This document shows positions 43,542 through 53,192 of a stretch of 64,000 nucleotides of DNA, piece by piece (the stretch's first letter is position 1; every line of letters starts with the position of its first letter). Both the position numbers and the translations under genes were made by a program. The notes below the pieces were generated by a model. The model did no database searches. It was not told where the DNA came from and saw nothing but the letters and a program-made list of their open reading frames with translations. Source of the DNA: Bradyrhizobium altum. Lineage in GTDB: Bacteria > Pseudomonadota > Alphaproteobacteria > Rhizobiales > Xanthobacteraceae. The DNA lies in NCBI RefSeq assembly GCF_020889705.1, contig NZ_JACMYP010000002.1, positions 62,001 through 126,000 of the forward strand, read 5' to 3'.

Positions 43542-45248
43542 ATGATGTTCCTGGCGAGATTCCGCATTCTCACGAAGATATTGGCGATTGTGGGCGGTCT
43601 CTCGATTATCGCCGGGATGCTCGCCTATCTCGGGATCTCCTCGTTGAAATCGCTCAGCGAACGCGGCGTCATCACTGCGCGCGCTGCGGAACGCGCGTTG
43701 CTGTCGGCTGAGGCCAACCAGAACGTGCTCGCGATCAATCGCGCCGAATTCCGCAGCGCGCTCGATCCGCGCGACGAGAACCGGCTTGCGGCACGATCGC
43801 TGATCGATGAGCAGTTCAAGTCGCTCGAGGAGCGCCTCGCCACGATCAGCAAGACGCAGGACCCGCAAACCATCGCGCTGCTGCCCGGCGTGCGATCGGC
43901 GCTGTCGGCCTATCGGGCCCAGCTGAAGCAGACACTTGACGCGGTCGAGAGCGCGAAGGCGGCCGACCTGACCCAGTCCGCCGAGAAACTGCGCGATGTC
44001 GCGATGAAGAGCCGCGCGGCCGCGGAAGAGCTTCAGGCCAGGGTTCGGGCCGTCGCTGACCGCCAGGACGAGCGGGTCAGGGACAACGTCAAGGCCAATG
44101 AGCAGGAATACGTATCGACCTCGGAGCTGTTGATCCTGCTTGCTGCTTCTGGGGTCTTGCTCGGGTTGCTGTTCGGCTTCGTCGTTGGGCAGTACGGTGT
44201 CGCCAAGCCGATCCGTGCCGTCGTCGCGATGCTGCAGCAGATTGCCAATGGCCAATATGACATCCCGGTGCACGGCACCCATCGCCGCGATGAGGTCGGC
44301 GACGTCGCCAAGACCGCGCTTGTGTTCAAGGACAACGGCCTTGCCAAGGTCCGGATGGAGCGCGAGCAGAAGGAAATCGAAGCGCGCGCCGCCGCACAGC
44401 GCCGCATCGACATGCTGCAGCTGGCCGATGGGTTTGAGCGCGCGGTCGGTGAGATCGTCGAGACCGTCGCATCCGCCTCGACCGAGCTCGAAGCGTCGGC
44501 GACCACGCTGACCTCGACCGCCGAGCGTTCGCAAAACCTTGCCACCACCGTCGCCGCTGCCTCGGAGGAGGCCACCACCAACGTCCAGTCGGTAGCGTCC
44601 GCAACCGAGGAACTGTCATCTTCGGTCAACGAGATCAGCCGGCAGGTGCAGGAGTCTGCCCGGATGGCGGGCGATGCTGTCAACCAGGCCCGTGCGACCA
44701 ACGACCGGGTCGGGGAGTTGTCGAAGGCTGCCGCCCGGATCGGCGACGTGGTCGAACTGATCAACACCATCGCCGGCCAGACCAATCTGCTGGCGCTGAA
44801 CGCCACCATCGAGGCGGCGCGCGCCGGCGAGGCCGGACGTGGCTTCGCGGTGGTGGCCTCGGAGGTGAAGGCACTCGCGGAGCAGACCGCAAAGGCGACC
44901 GGTGAGATCGGCCAGCAGGTTTCCGGCATCCAGGCTGCGACCGAAGACTCCGTGACCGCGATCCGCGCCATCGGCTCGACCATCGAGCGGCTGTCGGAGA
45001 TCTCGTCCGCCATTGCCGCCGCGATCGAGGAGCAGGGCGCGGCGACGCAAGAAATATCGCGAAACGTGCAGCAGGCGGCGCAGGGCACCCAGCAGGTCTC
45101 GGCCAACATTACCGACGTGCAGCACGGCGCCAATGAGACCGGCTCGGCGTCGACCCAGGTGCTCTCGGCGGCGCAGTTGCTCTCGGGCGACAGCAGCCGC
45201 CTCAAGCTCGAAGTCGGCAAGTTCCTCAACGCCGTCCGCGCCGCCTGA
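43542..45248 (+). CDS. Methyl-accepting chemotaxis protein 2 (tandem paralogue)
   Basis: Chemoreceptor of 568 residues. Seen: TM1 about residues 10-32, periplasmic helical domain, TM2 about 195-219, HAMP and a signalling domain that from about residue 340 reads almost as MCP 1. The sensing domains are clearly different, so the two probably detect different ligands but share one signalling part. The stop is followed by a gene-free gap. Confidence 0.92.
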   Translation: MMFLARFRILTKILAIVGGLSIIAGMLAYLGISSLKSLSERGVITARAAERALLSAEANQNVLAINRAEFRSALDPRDENRLAARSLIDEQFKSLEERLATISKTQDPQTIALLPGVRSALSAYRAQLKQTLDAVESAKAADLTQSAEKLRDVAMKSRAAAEELQARVRAVADRQDERVRDNVKANEQEYVSTSELLILLAASGVLLGLLFGFVVGQYGVAKPIRAVVAMLQQIANGQYDIPVHGTHRRDEVGDVAKTALVFKDNGLAKVRMEREQKEIEARAAAQRRIDMLQLADGFERAVGEIVETVASASTELEASATTLTSTAERSQNLATTVAAASEEATTNVQSVASATEELSSSVNEISRQVQESARMAGDAVNQARATNDRVGELSKAAARIGDVVELINTIAGQTNLLALNATIEAARAGEAGRGFAVVASEVKALAEQTAKATGEIGQQVSGIQAATEDSVTAIRAIGSTIERLSEISSAIAAAIEEQGAATQEISRNVQQAAQGTQQVSANITDVQHGANETGSASTQVLSAAQLLSGDSSRLKLEVGKFLNAVRAA

Positions 45249-45635
45249 TCGGGCGCCGCCGGTTCGGCCATACAGACATCGTTGTCGGGGCAACCGATCC
45301 CGGCGTGGCGAGCCGGCCGGCTCACCACGCTCTACATTTTCGCAGAGCAGCGATGCGCTAGCCTCGTGACGGCCGAAACGGCGTGCTCGGCCAGCGCATA
45401 TTCGCAGCAGAGCCGTCTCTTTTTTGACGATGATACGAGCGCGATCGGCGGCACTGCGTCCGGCGTACCCGATCGGAGTGCACGGCTTCACGTACTATGC
45501 CAAGGAAGTGAAGGCCGCCGCGGCTCCGCCGGTTGGCGTTTTGCCCGTCATCGGGTAAATCGGCCGCTGCGGAACGGCTTTTGCAATGTCGATTCCTCTG
45601 CCCGGGGCGGGCTTCATTTCGGGAATGCTGCTTTT
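45249..45635. other. Gap between MCP 2 and the RND permease
   Basis: 387 bp. An open frame in phase with the permease extends back to 45282, but its sequence is not membrane-protein-like and no ribosome site stands out. I see no terminator, repeat or RNA signal here. The RND promoter must lie in it. Confidence 0.5.
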
Positions 45636-48600
45636 ATGATCGCACTGGTCCGTATCGCGCTGAGCCGGCCATATACTTTCGTCGTGCTCGCGATCCTGCT
45701 CTTGATCATCGGACCGCTGGCGGCGCTGCGCACGCCGACCGACATCTTTCCCGACATCCGTATCCCCGTGATCGGCGTGGTCTGGCAGTACACCGGTCTG
45801 CCGCCCGACCAGATGGCCGGCCGTATTACTTCGCCGTTCCAGCGCGCGTTGACCACGACGGTCAACGACATCGAGCACATCACCGCCAACTCGTATAACG
45901 GGTTCGGCATCATCAAGATCTTCTTCCAGCCCAATGTCGACATCCGTACCGCCAACGCGCAAGTCACCGCGATTTCGCAGACCCTGCTCAAGCAGATGCC
46001 GCCGGGCGCGACGCCGCCGCTGATCCTGAACTACAGCGCCTCGACGGTTCCGATCATCCAGGTCGCATTGTCGGGCGAAGGCCTGACCGAGCAGAACCTC
46101 GCCGACATCGGCATCAACCAGCTGCGCACGCCGCTGGTCACGGTGCCCGGCGCCGCGATCCCGTATCCGTTCGGCGGCAAGCAGCGCCAGGTCCAGATCG
46201 ATCTCAATTCGACCGCGCTGCAGGCGCGCGGCCTGTCCGGCCAGGACGTCGCTAACACGCTCGCGGCACAAAACCTGATCACGCCGGTCGGCACGCAGAA
46301 GATCGGCAATTTCGAATACACCGTAAACCTGAACAACTCGCCGCTCCGGATGGAGGAACTCGGCGATCTGCCGATCAAGCAGGTCAACGGCGCAATGGTC
46401 TATGTGCGTGACGTCGCCACCGTCCGCGACGGCAACCCGCCGCAGACCAACATCGTCCATGTCGACGGCAACCGTTCGGTGCTGATGATGGTGCTGAAGG
46501 CCGGCGCCACCTCGACGCTCGATATCATCTCCGGCATCAAGCAGAAGGTGATCGACGTCAAGGACCAGATGCCGGACGCGCTGAAGATCGGCTTCATCGG
46601 CGATCAGTCGGTGTTCGTCCGCGGCGCGATCACCGGCGTCGCCTTCGAGGGCGTGATCGCGGCGCTGCTCACCAGCGTGATGATCCTGTTGTTCCTCGGC
46701 AGCTGGCGCTCGACCGTCATCATCGCGGTGTCGATCCCGCTGTCGGTGCTCGGGGCCATCATCATGCTGTCCCTGATCGGCGAGACGCTGAACATCATGA
46801 CGCTCGGCGGCCTTGCGCTCGCGGTCGGCATCCTGGTCGACGACGCCACGGTGACGATCGAGAACATCAACTACCATCTCGAGCAGGGCAAGCCGGTCGA
46901 GCAATCGATCCTCGACGGCGCCAACCAGATCGTGACGCCGGCCTTCGTCTCGCTGCTCTGTATCTGCATCGTGTTCGTGCCGATGTTCTTCCTGACCGGC
47001 GTGGCGCGCTTCCTGTTCGTGCCGATGGCCGAAGCTGTCATGTTCGCGATGATCTGGTCGTTCATCCTGTCGCGCACCTTGGTGCCGACCATGGCGAACT
47101 ATTTGCTGCAGGCGCATGTCCATCACGACGGCGCGCCGCCGAAGTCGCGCAATCCGCTGGTCTGGTTCCAGCGCGGCTTCGAGGCGCGGTTCGAGCGCAT
47201 CCGCGGCGGCTATCGCGGGTTGCTCGAGATGGCGCTCGGCCACCGCAAGGTGTTCGTCGGCGGCTTCCTCGCGGTCGTCGCCGCGTCGTTCGTGCTGGTG
47301 CCGTTCCTGGGGCGCAACTTCTTTCCGTCGGTCGACGCCGGCAACATCCTGATGCATGTCCGCACCCAGGTCGGCACCCGCGTCGAGGAGACCGCCAACC
47401 AGCTCGCCGACATCCAGAAGGCGATCCGCAAGCTGGTCCCCGGCGAGATCGAGACCATGACCGACAACATCGGCATGCCGATCTCCGGCATCAACATGAC
47501 CTACAACAACACCGGCGTGATTGGTCCGCAGGACGGCGACATCCAGATCCGCCTGAAGGAAGGCCACAAGCCGACCGAGCAGCATGTCCGCACGCTGCGT
47601 GAGCAGTTGCCGCGGCTGTTCCCGGGCACCAGCTTCGCGTTCCTGCCGGCCGACATCGTCAGCCAGATCCTGAACTTCGGCGCGCCGGCGCCGATCGACC
47701 TGCAGATCCGCGGCGCCAACCTCGACGCCAACTTCGCCTACGCCAACAAGCTATTGGCGAAGATCAAGCGCATCCCCGGCATCGCCGACGCGCGGATCCA
47801 GCAGTCGCCGAACAATCCGACCTTCAACATCGATGTCGACCGCACCCGTGCGCAATATGTCGGCCTGACCGAGCGCGACGTCACCAACTCGCTGGTCGTC
47901 AACCTCGCCGGCTCCTCGCAGGTCGCGCCGACCTACTATCTCAATCCCGATAACGGCGTGTCCTATTCGATCGTGATGCAAACGCCGCAATATCAGATCG
48001 ACTCGCTGAGCGCGCTGCAGACGCTGCCGATCACCGCGACCGGCAACACCCAGGCGCCGATCCTCGGCGGCATCGCCGACATCAAGCGCGCGACCTCGAG
48101 CGCGGTGGTGTCGCAATACGACATCCAGTCGCTGGTGCAGATCTACGCCACGACGCAAGGCCGCGATCTCGGCGGCGTCGCAACCGACGTGCGCCAGCTG
48201 ATCGCCGACACCGCCAAGGAAGTGCCGAAGGGCTCTTCGGTCGTGCTGCTCGGTCAGGTGCAGACCATGAACTCGGCCTTCACCGGCCTGCTGTTCGGCC
48301 TGCTCGGCGCGGTCGTCTTGATCTACTTCCTGATTGTGGTGAACTTCCAGTCCTGGTCGGATCCGTTCGTGATCATCACGGCGCTGCCCGCAGCACTTGC
48401 CGGCATCGTCTGGATGCTGTTCACGACCCAGACCACGCTGTCGGTTCCGGCGCTCACGGGCGCCATCATGTGCATGGGCGTCGCGACCGCCAACAGCGTG
48501 CTCGTGATCAGCTTTGCCCGCGAGCGCTATGAGGAACTCGGCGATCCCGTCGCGGCCGCGCTGGAAGCCGGATTTGTCCGCTTCCGCCCGGTTCTGATGA

Positions 48601-48815
48601 CCGCGCTCGCCATGATCATCGGCATGGCGCCGATGGCGCTGGGGCTCGGCGAGGGCGGCGAGCAGAACGCGCCGCTGGGCCGCGCCGTGATCGGCGGCCT
48701 GATCTTTGCAACCTTCGCGACGCTGATGTTTGTTCCCGTGGTATTCAGTATGGTACACAAGAAGCAAGGCGCCAAAGCCGCCGCCTCATCGGAGATTCCG
48801 CATGCCGCCCACTGA
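45636..48815 (+). CDS. RND family efflux transporter permease
   Basis: Proton-driven inner-membrane exporter, 1059 residues, AcrB/MexB type in length. Seen: TM1 near residues 12-31 (RPYTFVVLAILLLIIGPLAA), the DIFPDIRIPVIGVVW segment, the TM4 proton-relay pair in GILVDDATVTIENI, and large periplasmic loops. The ATG at 45636 matches the usual family start (MIALVRIALSRPYTFVV). The adaptor gene follows with a 14-bp overlap; an outer-membrane channel gene is not present next to them. Confidence 0.92.
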   Translation: MIALVRIALSRPYTFVVLAILLLIIGPLAALRTPTDIFPDIRIPVIGVVWQYTGLPPDQMAGRITSPFQRALTTTVNDIEHITANSYNGFGIIKIFFQPNVDIRTANAQVTAISQTLLKQMPPGATPPLILNYSASTVPIIQVALSGEGLTEQNLADIGINQLRTPLVTVPGAAIPYPFGGKQRQVQIDLNSTALQARGLSGQDVANTLAAQNLITPVGTQKIGNFEYTVNLNNSPLRMEELGDLPIKQVNGAMVYVRDVATVRDGNPPQTNIVHVDGNRSVLMMVLKAGATSTLDIISGIKQKVIDVKDQMPDALKIGFIGDQSVFVRGAITGVAFEGVIAALLTSVMILLFLGSWRSTVIIAVSIPLSVLGAIIMLSLIGETLNIMTLGGLALAVGILVDDATVTIENINYHLEQGKPVEQSILDGANQIVTPAFVSLLCICIVFVPMFFLTGVARFLFVPMAEAVMFAMIWSFILSRTLVPTMANYLLQAHVHHDGAPPKSRNPLVWFQRGFEARFERIRGGYRGLLEMALGHRKVFVGGFLAVVAASFVLVPFLGRNFFPSVDAGNILMHVRTQVGTRVEETANQLADIQKAIRKLVPGEIETMTDNIGMPISGINMTYNNTGVIGPQDGDIQIRLKEGHKPTEQHVRTLREQLPRLFPGTSFAFLPADIVSQILNFGAPAPIDLQIRGANLDANFAYANKLLAKIKRIPGIADARIQQSPNNPTFNIDVDRTRAQYVGLTERDVTNSLVVNLAGSSQVAPTYYLNPDNGVSYSIVMQTPQYQIDSLSALQTLPITATGNTQAPILGGIADIKRATSSAVVSQYDIQSLVQIYATTQGRDLGGVATDVRQLIADTAKEVPKGSSVVLLGQVQTMNSAFTGLLFGLLGAVVLIYFLIVVNFQSWSDPFVIITALPAALAGIVWMLFTTQTTLSVPALTGAIMCMGVATANSVLVISFARERYEELGDPVAAALEAGFVRFRPVLMTALAMIIGMAPMALGLGEGGEQNAPLGRAVIGGLIFATFATLMFVPVVFSMVHKKQGAKAAASSEIPHAAH

Positions 48816-50004
48816 ACAGCGCCCACCGGTGTCTCGCCGGAAATTGGGCATATTCGGCGTGGTCGCACTGGTCGGCGCGGGGCTGATCGTCGGCACCGGA
48901 ATCCGCGCCCGCGAGGAGCAGGACACAAGGCTGAAGGAATGGACCGACGACCAGGCCATTCCGACCGTCGCCGTGGCGCTGCCGAATGCCAAGGCGCTGA
49001 GCCCCACGATCGACCTGCCGGGTCGGCTCGAGGCCTATTCCCGTGCGCCGATCTTCGCCCGGGTGTCCGGCTATCTCAAGAACTGGGACGCCGACATCGG
49101 CGCCCGCGTCAAGGCCGGCCAGGTGATCGCCGAGATCGAGGCGCCCGACCTTGATCAGCAATTGCTGCAGGCGCGCGCCGATCTCGCCAGCGCCCAGGCC
49201 TCGGCCAAGCTTTCAGAGGCCACGCTGACCCGGCGCAAGACGCTGGTCGCCTCGAACTTCGTCTCCGCCCAGGAGATCGACGAGCGCACCGCCGACCTCT
49301 CCAACAAGAACGGTGCGGTCAGGTCCGGCCAGGCCAATGTCGAGCGGCTGGAAGCGCTCGCCGGTTACAAGAAGATCACGGCGCCGTTCGACGGCGTGGT
49401 GACCTCGCGCGACACCGACGTCGGCGCGCTGATCAACGCCGGTGGCAACTCGGGTCCCGCGATGTTCACGATCTCGGACATCACCAAGCTGCGCGTCTAC
49501 GTCAACGTGCCGCAGAACTACGTTCCGGCGATCAAGATCGGCGCCAAGGCCTCCTTGGTGATGCCGGATTACCCGAACCGCACGTTCCAGGCGACAGTGG
49601 AAGCCTCCTCGCAGGCGGTCGATGTCGCCTCCGGCACCACGCGGATGCAACTCGGGCTCGACAACTCCTCCGGCGAGCTGATGCCGGGCAGCTATGCCAG
49701 CGTGAAGCTCAATTTGCAGCGCGAGGCCGCGCCGCTCAGCATTCCGGCCAGCGCGCTGATCTTCAACGGCAACGGCCTGCGGGTCGCCACCGTCAACCCT
49801 GATGACAAGGTGCTGTTCAAGACCGTGAAGATCGGTCGTGACCTCGGCAAGGAGATCGAGATCGCCTCGGGCCTCGCCCCCGACGACCGCATCATCACCG
49901 CCCCGCCGGATGGCCTCGCCGACGGCGATCATGTCCGCGTCACCGGCGTCGGCGCCAAGGGCAAGCCGACGACCGCGTCGGAAAAGCAGGATGTGAAGGG
50001 GTAG
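48802..50004 (+). CDS. RND efflux periplasmic adaptor subunit
   Basis: Membrane fusion protein of 400 residues that links the permease to an outer-membrane channel. Seen: an N-terminal anchor (about residues 14-33), the lipoyl-type half motif GYLKNWDADIGARVKAGQVIAEIEAPDLDQQ, a helical hairpin (about 115-190) and a beta-barrel with ITAPFDGVVTSRDTDVGALI. The ATG at 48802 follows GGAG and lies inside the permease gene, so expression is coupled. The order permease then adaptor is less common than the reverse. Confidence 0.92.
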   Translation: MPPTEQRPPVSRRKLGIFGVVALVGAGLIVGTGIRAREEQDTRLKEWTDDQAIPTVAVALPNAKALSPTIDLPGRLEAYSRAPIFARVSGYLKNWDADIGARVKAGQVIAEIEAPDLDQQLLQARADLASAQASAKLSEATLTRRKTLVASNFVSAQEIDERTADLSNKNGAVRSGQANVERLEALAGYKKITAPFDGVVTSRDTDVGALINAGGNSGPAMFTISDITKLRVYVNVPQNYVPAIKIGAKASLVMPDYPNRTFQATVEASSQAVDVASGTTRMQLGLDNSSGELMPGSYASVKLNLQREAAPLSIPASALIFNGNGLRVATVNPDDKVLFKTVKIGRDLGKEIEIASGLAPDDRIITAPPDGLADGDHVRVTGVGAKGKPTTASEKQDVKG

Positions 50005-50027
50005 GGCGTAGCCCCGCTCATCACGTT

Positions 50028-50105
50028 ATGCCCGGGCTTGACCCGGGCATCCACGACTTCCTTTTGCTCCGCCAAGACGTGGATGGCCGGGTCAAGCCCG
50101 GGCAT
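50028..50105. repeat. Family E inverted repeat with long arms
   Basis: 78 bp. ATGCCCGGGCTTGACCCGGG at the left and CCGGGTCAAGCCCGGGCAT at the right are inverted, and CATCCACG / CGTGGATG extend the arms to about 28 bp. Each arm end is itself a small hairpin. It may end transcription of the convergent pair at this site. Confidence 0.88.
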
Positions 50106-50120
50106 GACGGTATTGGTGGT

Positions 50121-51635
50121 TCAAGCTACCCGCCATTCCCGCACGCCGTCGCCGGCGGTGACGATGTCGCCCGTGGTGCCGACCGGCGTGCGGTCGAGGT
50201 TCTGCAGATAGGTCAACGTCGCCGTGTCGCTTGCCGGGATGCGGCCGAGCGTGCGCCTTCCGTCCTCGGTGCGCAGCATGGTGACGCCATGCTCGACCTC
50301 GCCATTGGCGCGATAGATCACGGTGAAGGCCTCGACCTTACCTTTCCCTGTCGCCTCCGCAGTGAAATCAGGCACGTTGCGACGGTGGCGATCGGCCTCC
50401 GTCTGCACGCTGGTCTCCTGCTTGAGTGCCGCCGTCGGCGCGGCGCGCGACAGCACGAGGCCATGGTGCTTGGTGACGAAGCCGCCCTGGCCATAGAGCA
50501 GGCCGAGTGTGCCGCCGCTGCGCAGCTTGCGCACCATCGCGCAGGCCGAATGCGTCATGTAGGTGTTCAGCGGCGCGCCGAAGAACGTCAGACCGCCGGT
50601 CACGGTCGGCTGCACGTCGACGCCCAAGCCGAGCGTCCGGCGCGCCATCTTCGGCACGCAGGGGAAGCAGCTATAGAGCTCGATCGCGTCGAACTTCCTG
50701 CCGTCGCCGCCGACGAGGTCCATCACCGCCTTCAGCACCGCATTCTGCGCGTGGCTCTCGACGAACTGGTCGCGGATCAGATAGTCGCGCGGCTCTTCGG
50801 CCGAGGCGCCCCCGAGCGGATAGATCAGTTTGTCCTCGGGCACGCCGGCGGCGCGCGCTTTCGCCAGGCTGGTCAGGATCAGCGCGCCGCCCATGTTCAC
50901 CGTCGGGTTCGCCACCATCAGTTTTGTATACGGCCAGGCGATCATCCGGTTATCGGGCGTCGCAGTCGTGATCTGCTCGCCGCTGAAGCGCTTCTTGAGC
51001 CAGGAGTTCGGATTGTCGGCGGCGACGCGCGCATAAGTCGACCACAACTCGCCGGACTCGTTCAGCGCCTCGCGCGGCGTCTGACCCCAATGCGCTGAGG
51101 TCGCGGACTCATAGAGCGGATAGACCGTGATCGGCCGGAACACGCCGAGCGCAACCGCAAGCGGCTTCTGGAATGCGGCGCCGCGCTTCGGCTCCTCCAC
51201 GTCGTGCGCGAACGGCGTCCACGGCAATTCGACGCCGGCGCGCTGCGCCTTGGTCGCGGTCGACTGCGCCTCCGCGCCGCAGACCGCGGCGACGCTGCAT
51301 TCGCCGCGCGCGATGCGCTGCGCCGCCTCGTGCAGATAACGGATCGGGCTCTCGCCGCCGACCGGGCCGTAGTAGAGATGCGCCGGCGCAATGCCGAGTC
51401 GTTGCGCCAGCTGCTTCTCGGGATCGCGGTAGCGCCAGCTCAGGAAGTTGACGACGTCGAGCGACTGCACATCGGAGAGCAGCTTTGCGCCGCTGTCGGC
51501 CTCGGCGCGCTTCAGCGCCTCTTCCAGCAGGGTAAGCGGCTCGAGGCCGGCGGCGATGTCCTTGGGACGATCGACGATCTCGCCGACGCCGACGATGACG
51601 GGAATGCGGTCTTCGGGGATATGAGATGTGGTCAT
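50121..51635 (-). CDS. Thiolase-like acetyl-CoA acetyltransferase (SCPx type)
   Basis: Thiolase-fold protein of 504 residues, longer than standard degradative thiolases (about 390). Seen: IPVIVGVGEIVDRPKD near the start and a middle region with ALGVFRPITVYPLYESA; the C-terminal part has THSACAMVRKLRSGGTLGLLYGQGG, which supplies the second active-site Cys region. A classic first active-site Cys motif near residue 90 (normally CxGG) is here CSVAAVCGAEAQ. Probably acts on a branched or steroid-like acyl-CoA, but not certain. The start at 51635 (MTTSHIPED) follows AAGAAGAA. Confidence 0.78.
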   Translation of the reverse strand: MTTSHIPEDRIPVIVGVGEIVDRPKDIAAGLEPLTLLEEALKRAEADSGAKLLSDVQSLDVVNFLSWRYRDPEKQLAQRLGIAPAHLYYGPVGGESPIRYLHEAAQRIARGECSVAAVCGAEAQSTATKAQRAGVELPWTPFAHDVEEPKRGAAFQKPLAVALGVFRPITVYPLYESATSAHWGQTPREALNESGELWSTYARVAADNPNSWLKKRFSGEQITTATPDNRMIAWPYTKLMVANPTVNMGGALILTSLAKARAAGVPEDKLIYPLGGASAEEPRDYLIRDQFVESHAQNAVLKAVMDLVGGDGRKFDAIELYSCFPCVPKMARRTLGLGVDVQPTVTGGLTFFGAPLNTYMTHSACAMVRKLRSGGTLGLLYGQGGFVTKHHGLVLSRAAPTAALKQETSVQTEADRHRRNVPDFTAEATGKGKVEAFTVIYRANGEVEHGVTMLRTEDGRRTLGRIPASDTATLTYLQNLDRTPVGTTGDIVTAGDGVREWRVA

Positions 51636-51703
51636 TTCTTCTTGCTTTGCTTTCTTTGGTACGCCGCCGCCCTTCGAGGCTCGCTGCGCTCGCTGCGGGC
51701 ACA

Positions 51704-51767
51704 CCGTCATCCTGAGGTGCGAACTCTGCGGCGCGTCAGCGCCGTTGGGCGAACCTCGAAGGATGGG
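51704..51767. repeat. Family A palindromic repeat, half copy 5
   Basis: ACCGTCATCCTGAGGTGCGAA to CCTCGAAGGATGGG. Only one of the two hairpins is clear; the right half is lost. Another short CCTTCGAGGCTCGCTGCGC lies just upstream at about 51671. Confidence 0.7.
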
Positions 51768-51776
51768 CCACGTATT

Positions 51777-52910
51777 CTACTCCGCCACCAGCGCGTTCAT
51801 GTGCTCGACGGCTTCGACGAAATCTTCCTTGAACTCCTGCACCACGGCGCCGGCGGACTTGACGCTGTCGACCAGGCCGACGCCCTGGCCGACGAAATAG
51901 CTGACGAGATCGCGCGCCTTCTCGTTGCCTGCCGCAGCCGCGCGGTCGATGGCGTTGAAGGCGTCGCGGCTGATGATGCTTTGCAGCGGCATCGGCAGCG
52001 CGCCGGGGCTGTCCGGCGAGCGGTCCCAGGCGTCGGTCCAGACCGAGCGGAGCTGCCGCGCCGGTTTGCCAGTGCGGCCCTTCGAGCGGATGGCATCGCG
52101 CGAGGATGCCGCGATCATCTTCTCGCGGAAGATCTCCGAGGTCTCCGACTCCACTGTCGCAAGCCAAATCGAGCCGGTCCAGGCGCCGGCCGCGCCCATC
52201 GCCATACAGGCCGCCATCTGGCTGCCGGTCATGATGCCGCCGGCAGCGAGCACCGGCACGTCGCGAATCTTCCTGACCGCCTTGATCACCTCGGGCACCA
52301 GCACCAAGGTCGAGACCTCGCCGCAGTGGCCGCCGGCCTCGGTGCCCTGCGCAACCAGAATGTCGACGCCGGCCGCGACCTGACGCAGTGCATGTTCTTT
52401 GGAGCCGACCAGCGCCGCCACCGGCACGCCGTGCTTGCGGCCCATCTCGATCATCGCCTTCGGCGGCACGCCGAGCGCGTTCGCGATCAGCCGGATCGGA
52501 TGGCGGAACGAGACCTCGAGCAATTGCAGCGCGGTCTCGGCATCGAACGGCTGCGGCTGGTTGTCGGCGACACTCTGCGTCGTGAGCTCGATGTTGTATT
52601 TCTTGAGGAGATTGCGGGTGAAATCGCGATGCTCCTGGGAGACGCGTTTTTCAAGGCTCTTCCAGGTGACGTTCTTCTCACCCGCGGTCGAGATGTTTTC
52701 GGGGATCAGCACGTCGATGCCGTAGGGCTTGCCGTCGACGTGATCGTCGATCCATTTCAATTCCTGCTCCAGCGTCTCCGGCAGATACCGGGTCGCGCCG
52801 AATACGCCGAAGCCGCCGGCGCGGCTGACCGCCGCCACCACGTCGCGGCAATGGCTGAAAGCGAGCAGGGGGAATTCAATTCCCAGCATGTCGCAGATCG
52901 GTGATTTCAT
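51777..52910 (-). CDS. Nitronate monooxygenase (NMO/2-nitropropane dioxygenase family)
   Basis: FMN-dependent TIM-barrel enzyme of 377 residues. Seen: MLGIEFPLLAFSHCRDVVAAVSRAGGFGVFG near the start, AQGTEAGGHCGEV in the FMN-phosphate region and AAGGIMTGSQMAACMAMGAAG for flavin binding. Such enzymes oxidise alkyl nitronates; some relatives are enoyl reductases. The ATG at 52910 follows GGGAG. It lies 141 bp before the thiolase-like gene on the same strand. Confidence 0.85.
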   Translation of the reverse strand: MKSPICDMLGIEFPLLAFSHCRDVVAAVSRAGGFGVFGATRYLPETLEQELKWIDDHVDGKPYGIDVLIPENISTAGEKNVTWKSLEKRVSQEHRDFTRNLLKKYNIELTTQSVADNQPQPFDAETALQLLEVSFRHPIRLIANALGVPPKAMIEMGRKHGVPVAALVGSKEHALRQVAAGVDILVAQGTEAGGHCGEVSTLVLVPEVIKAVRKIRDVPVLAAGGIMTGSQMAACMAMGAAGAWTGSIWLATVESETSEIFREKMIAASSRDAIRSKGRTGKPARQLRSVWTDAWDRSPDSPGALPMPLQSIISRDAFNAIDRAAAAGNEKARDLVSYFVGQGVGLVDSVKSAGAVVQEFKEDFVEAVEHMNALVAE

Positions 52911-53192
52911 GGGTCGGTTTTCTCCCGGCAGCCGTTTTTTGTGCTTGTTGGCATCAGGCTTCCGCGACGCTAGCGCATCATGGATGGTCAAGCCAAGCTG
53001 GTTTCCACTACGGCGATCTTGCGTGCAGGCGCTGCTCTGGCAGCATCCCTCGCGATGCATTCCGCAAGGTAGAAAATGCGAGAGTACGGGCTGGGCAAAG
53101 CCGAGCGCGCCCACCATCTAGTGCGAGCATGCGGATGGGCACGACGGTCGCCGGCCCAGCCTTTGGAAAAACGTAAACCGGGAGCCAACGAC

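Noticed and set aside
45282..45635. Upstream extension of the RND permease
   Set aside because: The family starts directly with the first membrane helix after the ATG at 45636; the extension has no membrane or signal character.
45495..47585. Long open frame on the minus strand under the RND permease (about 696 codons)
   Set aside because: It is antisense to a clear RND gene, rich in Arg, Asp and His as expected for GC-rich shadow frames, with no family motif or ribosome site.
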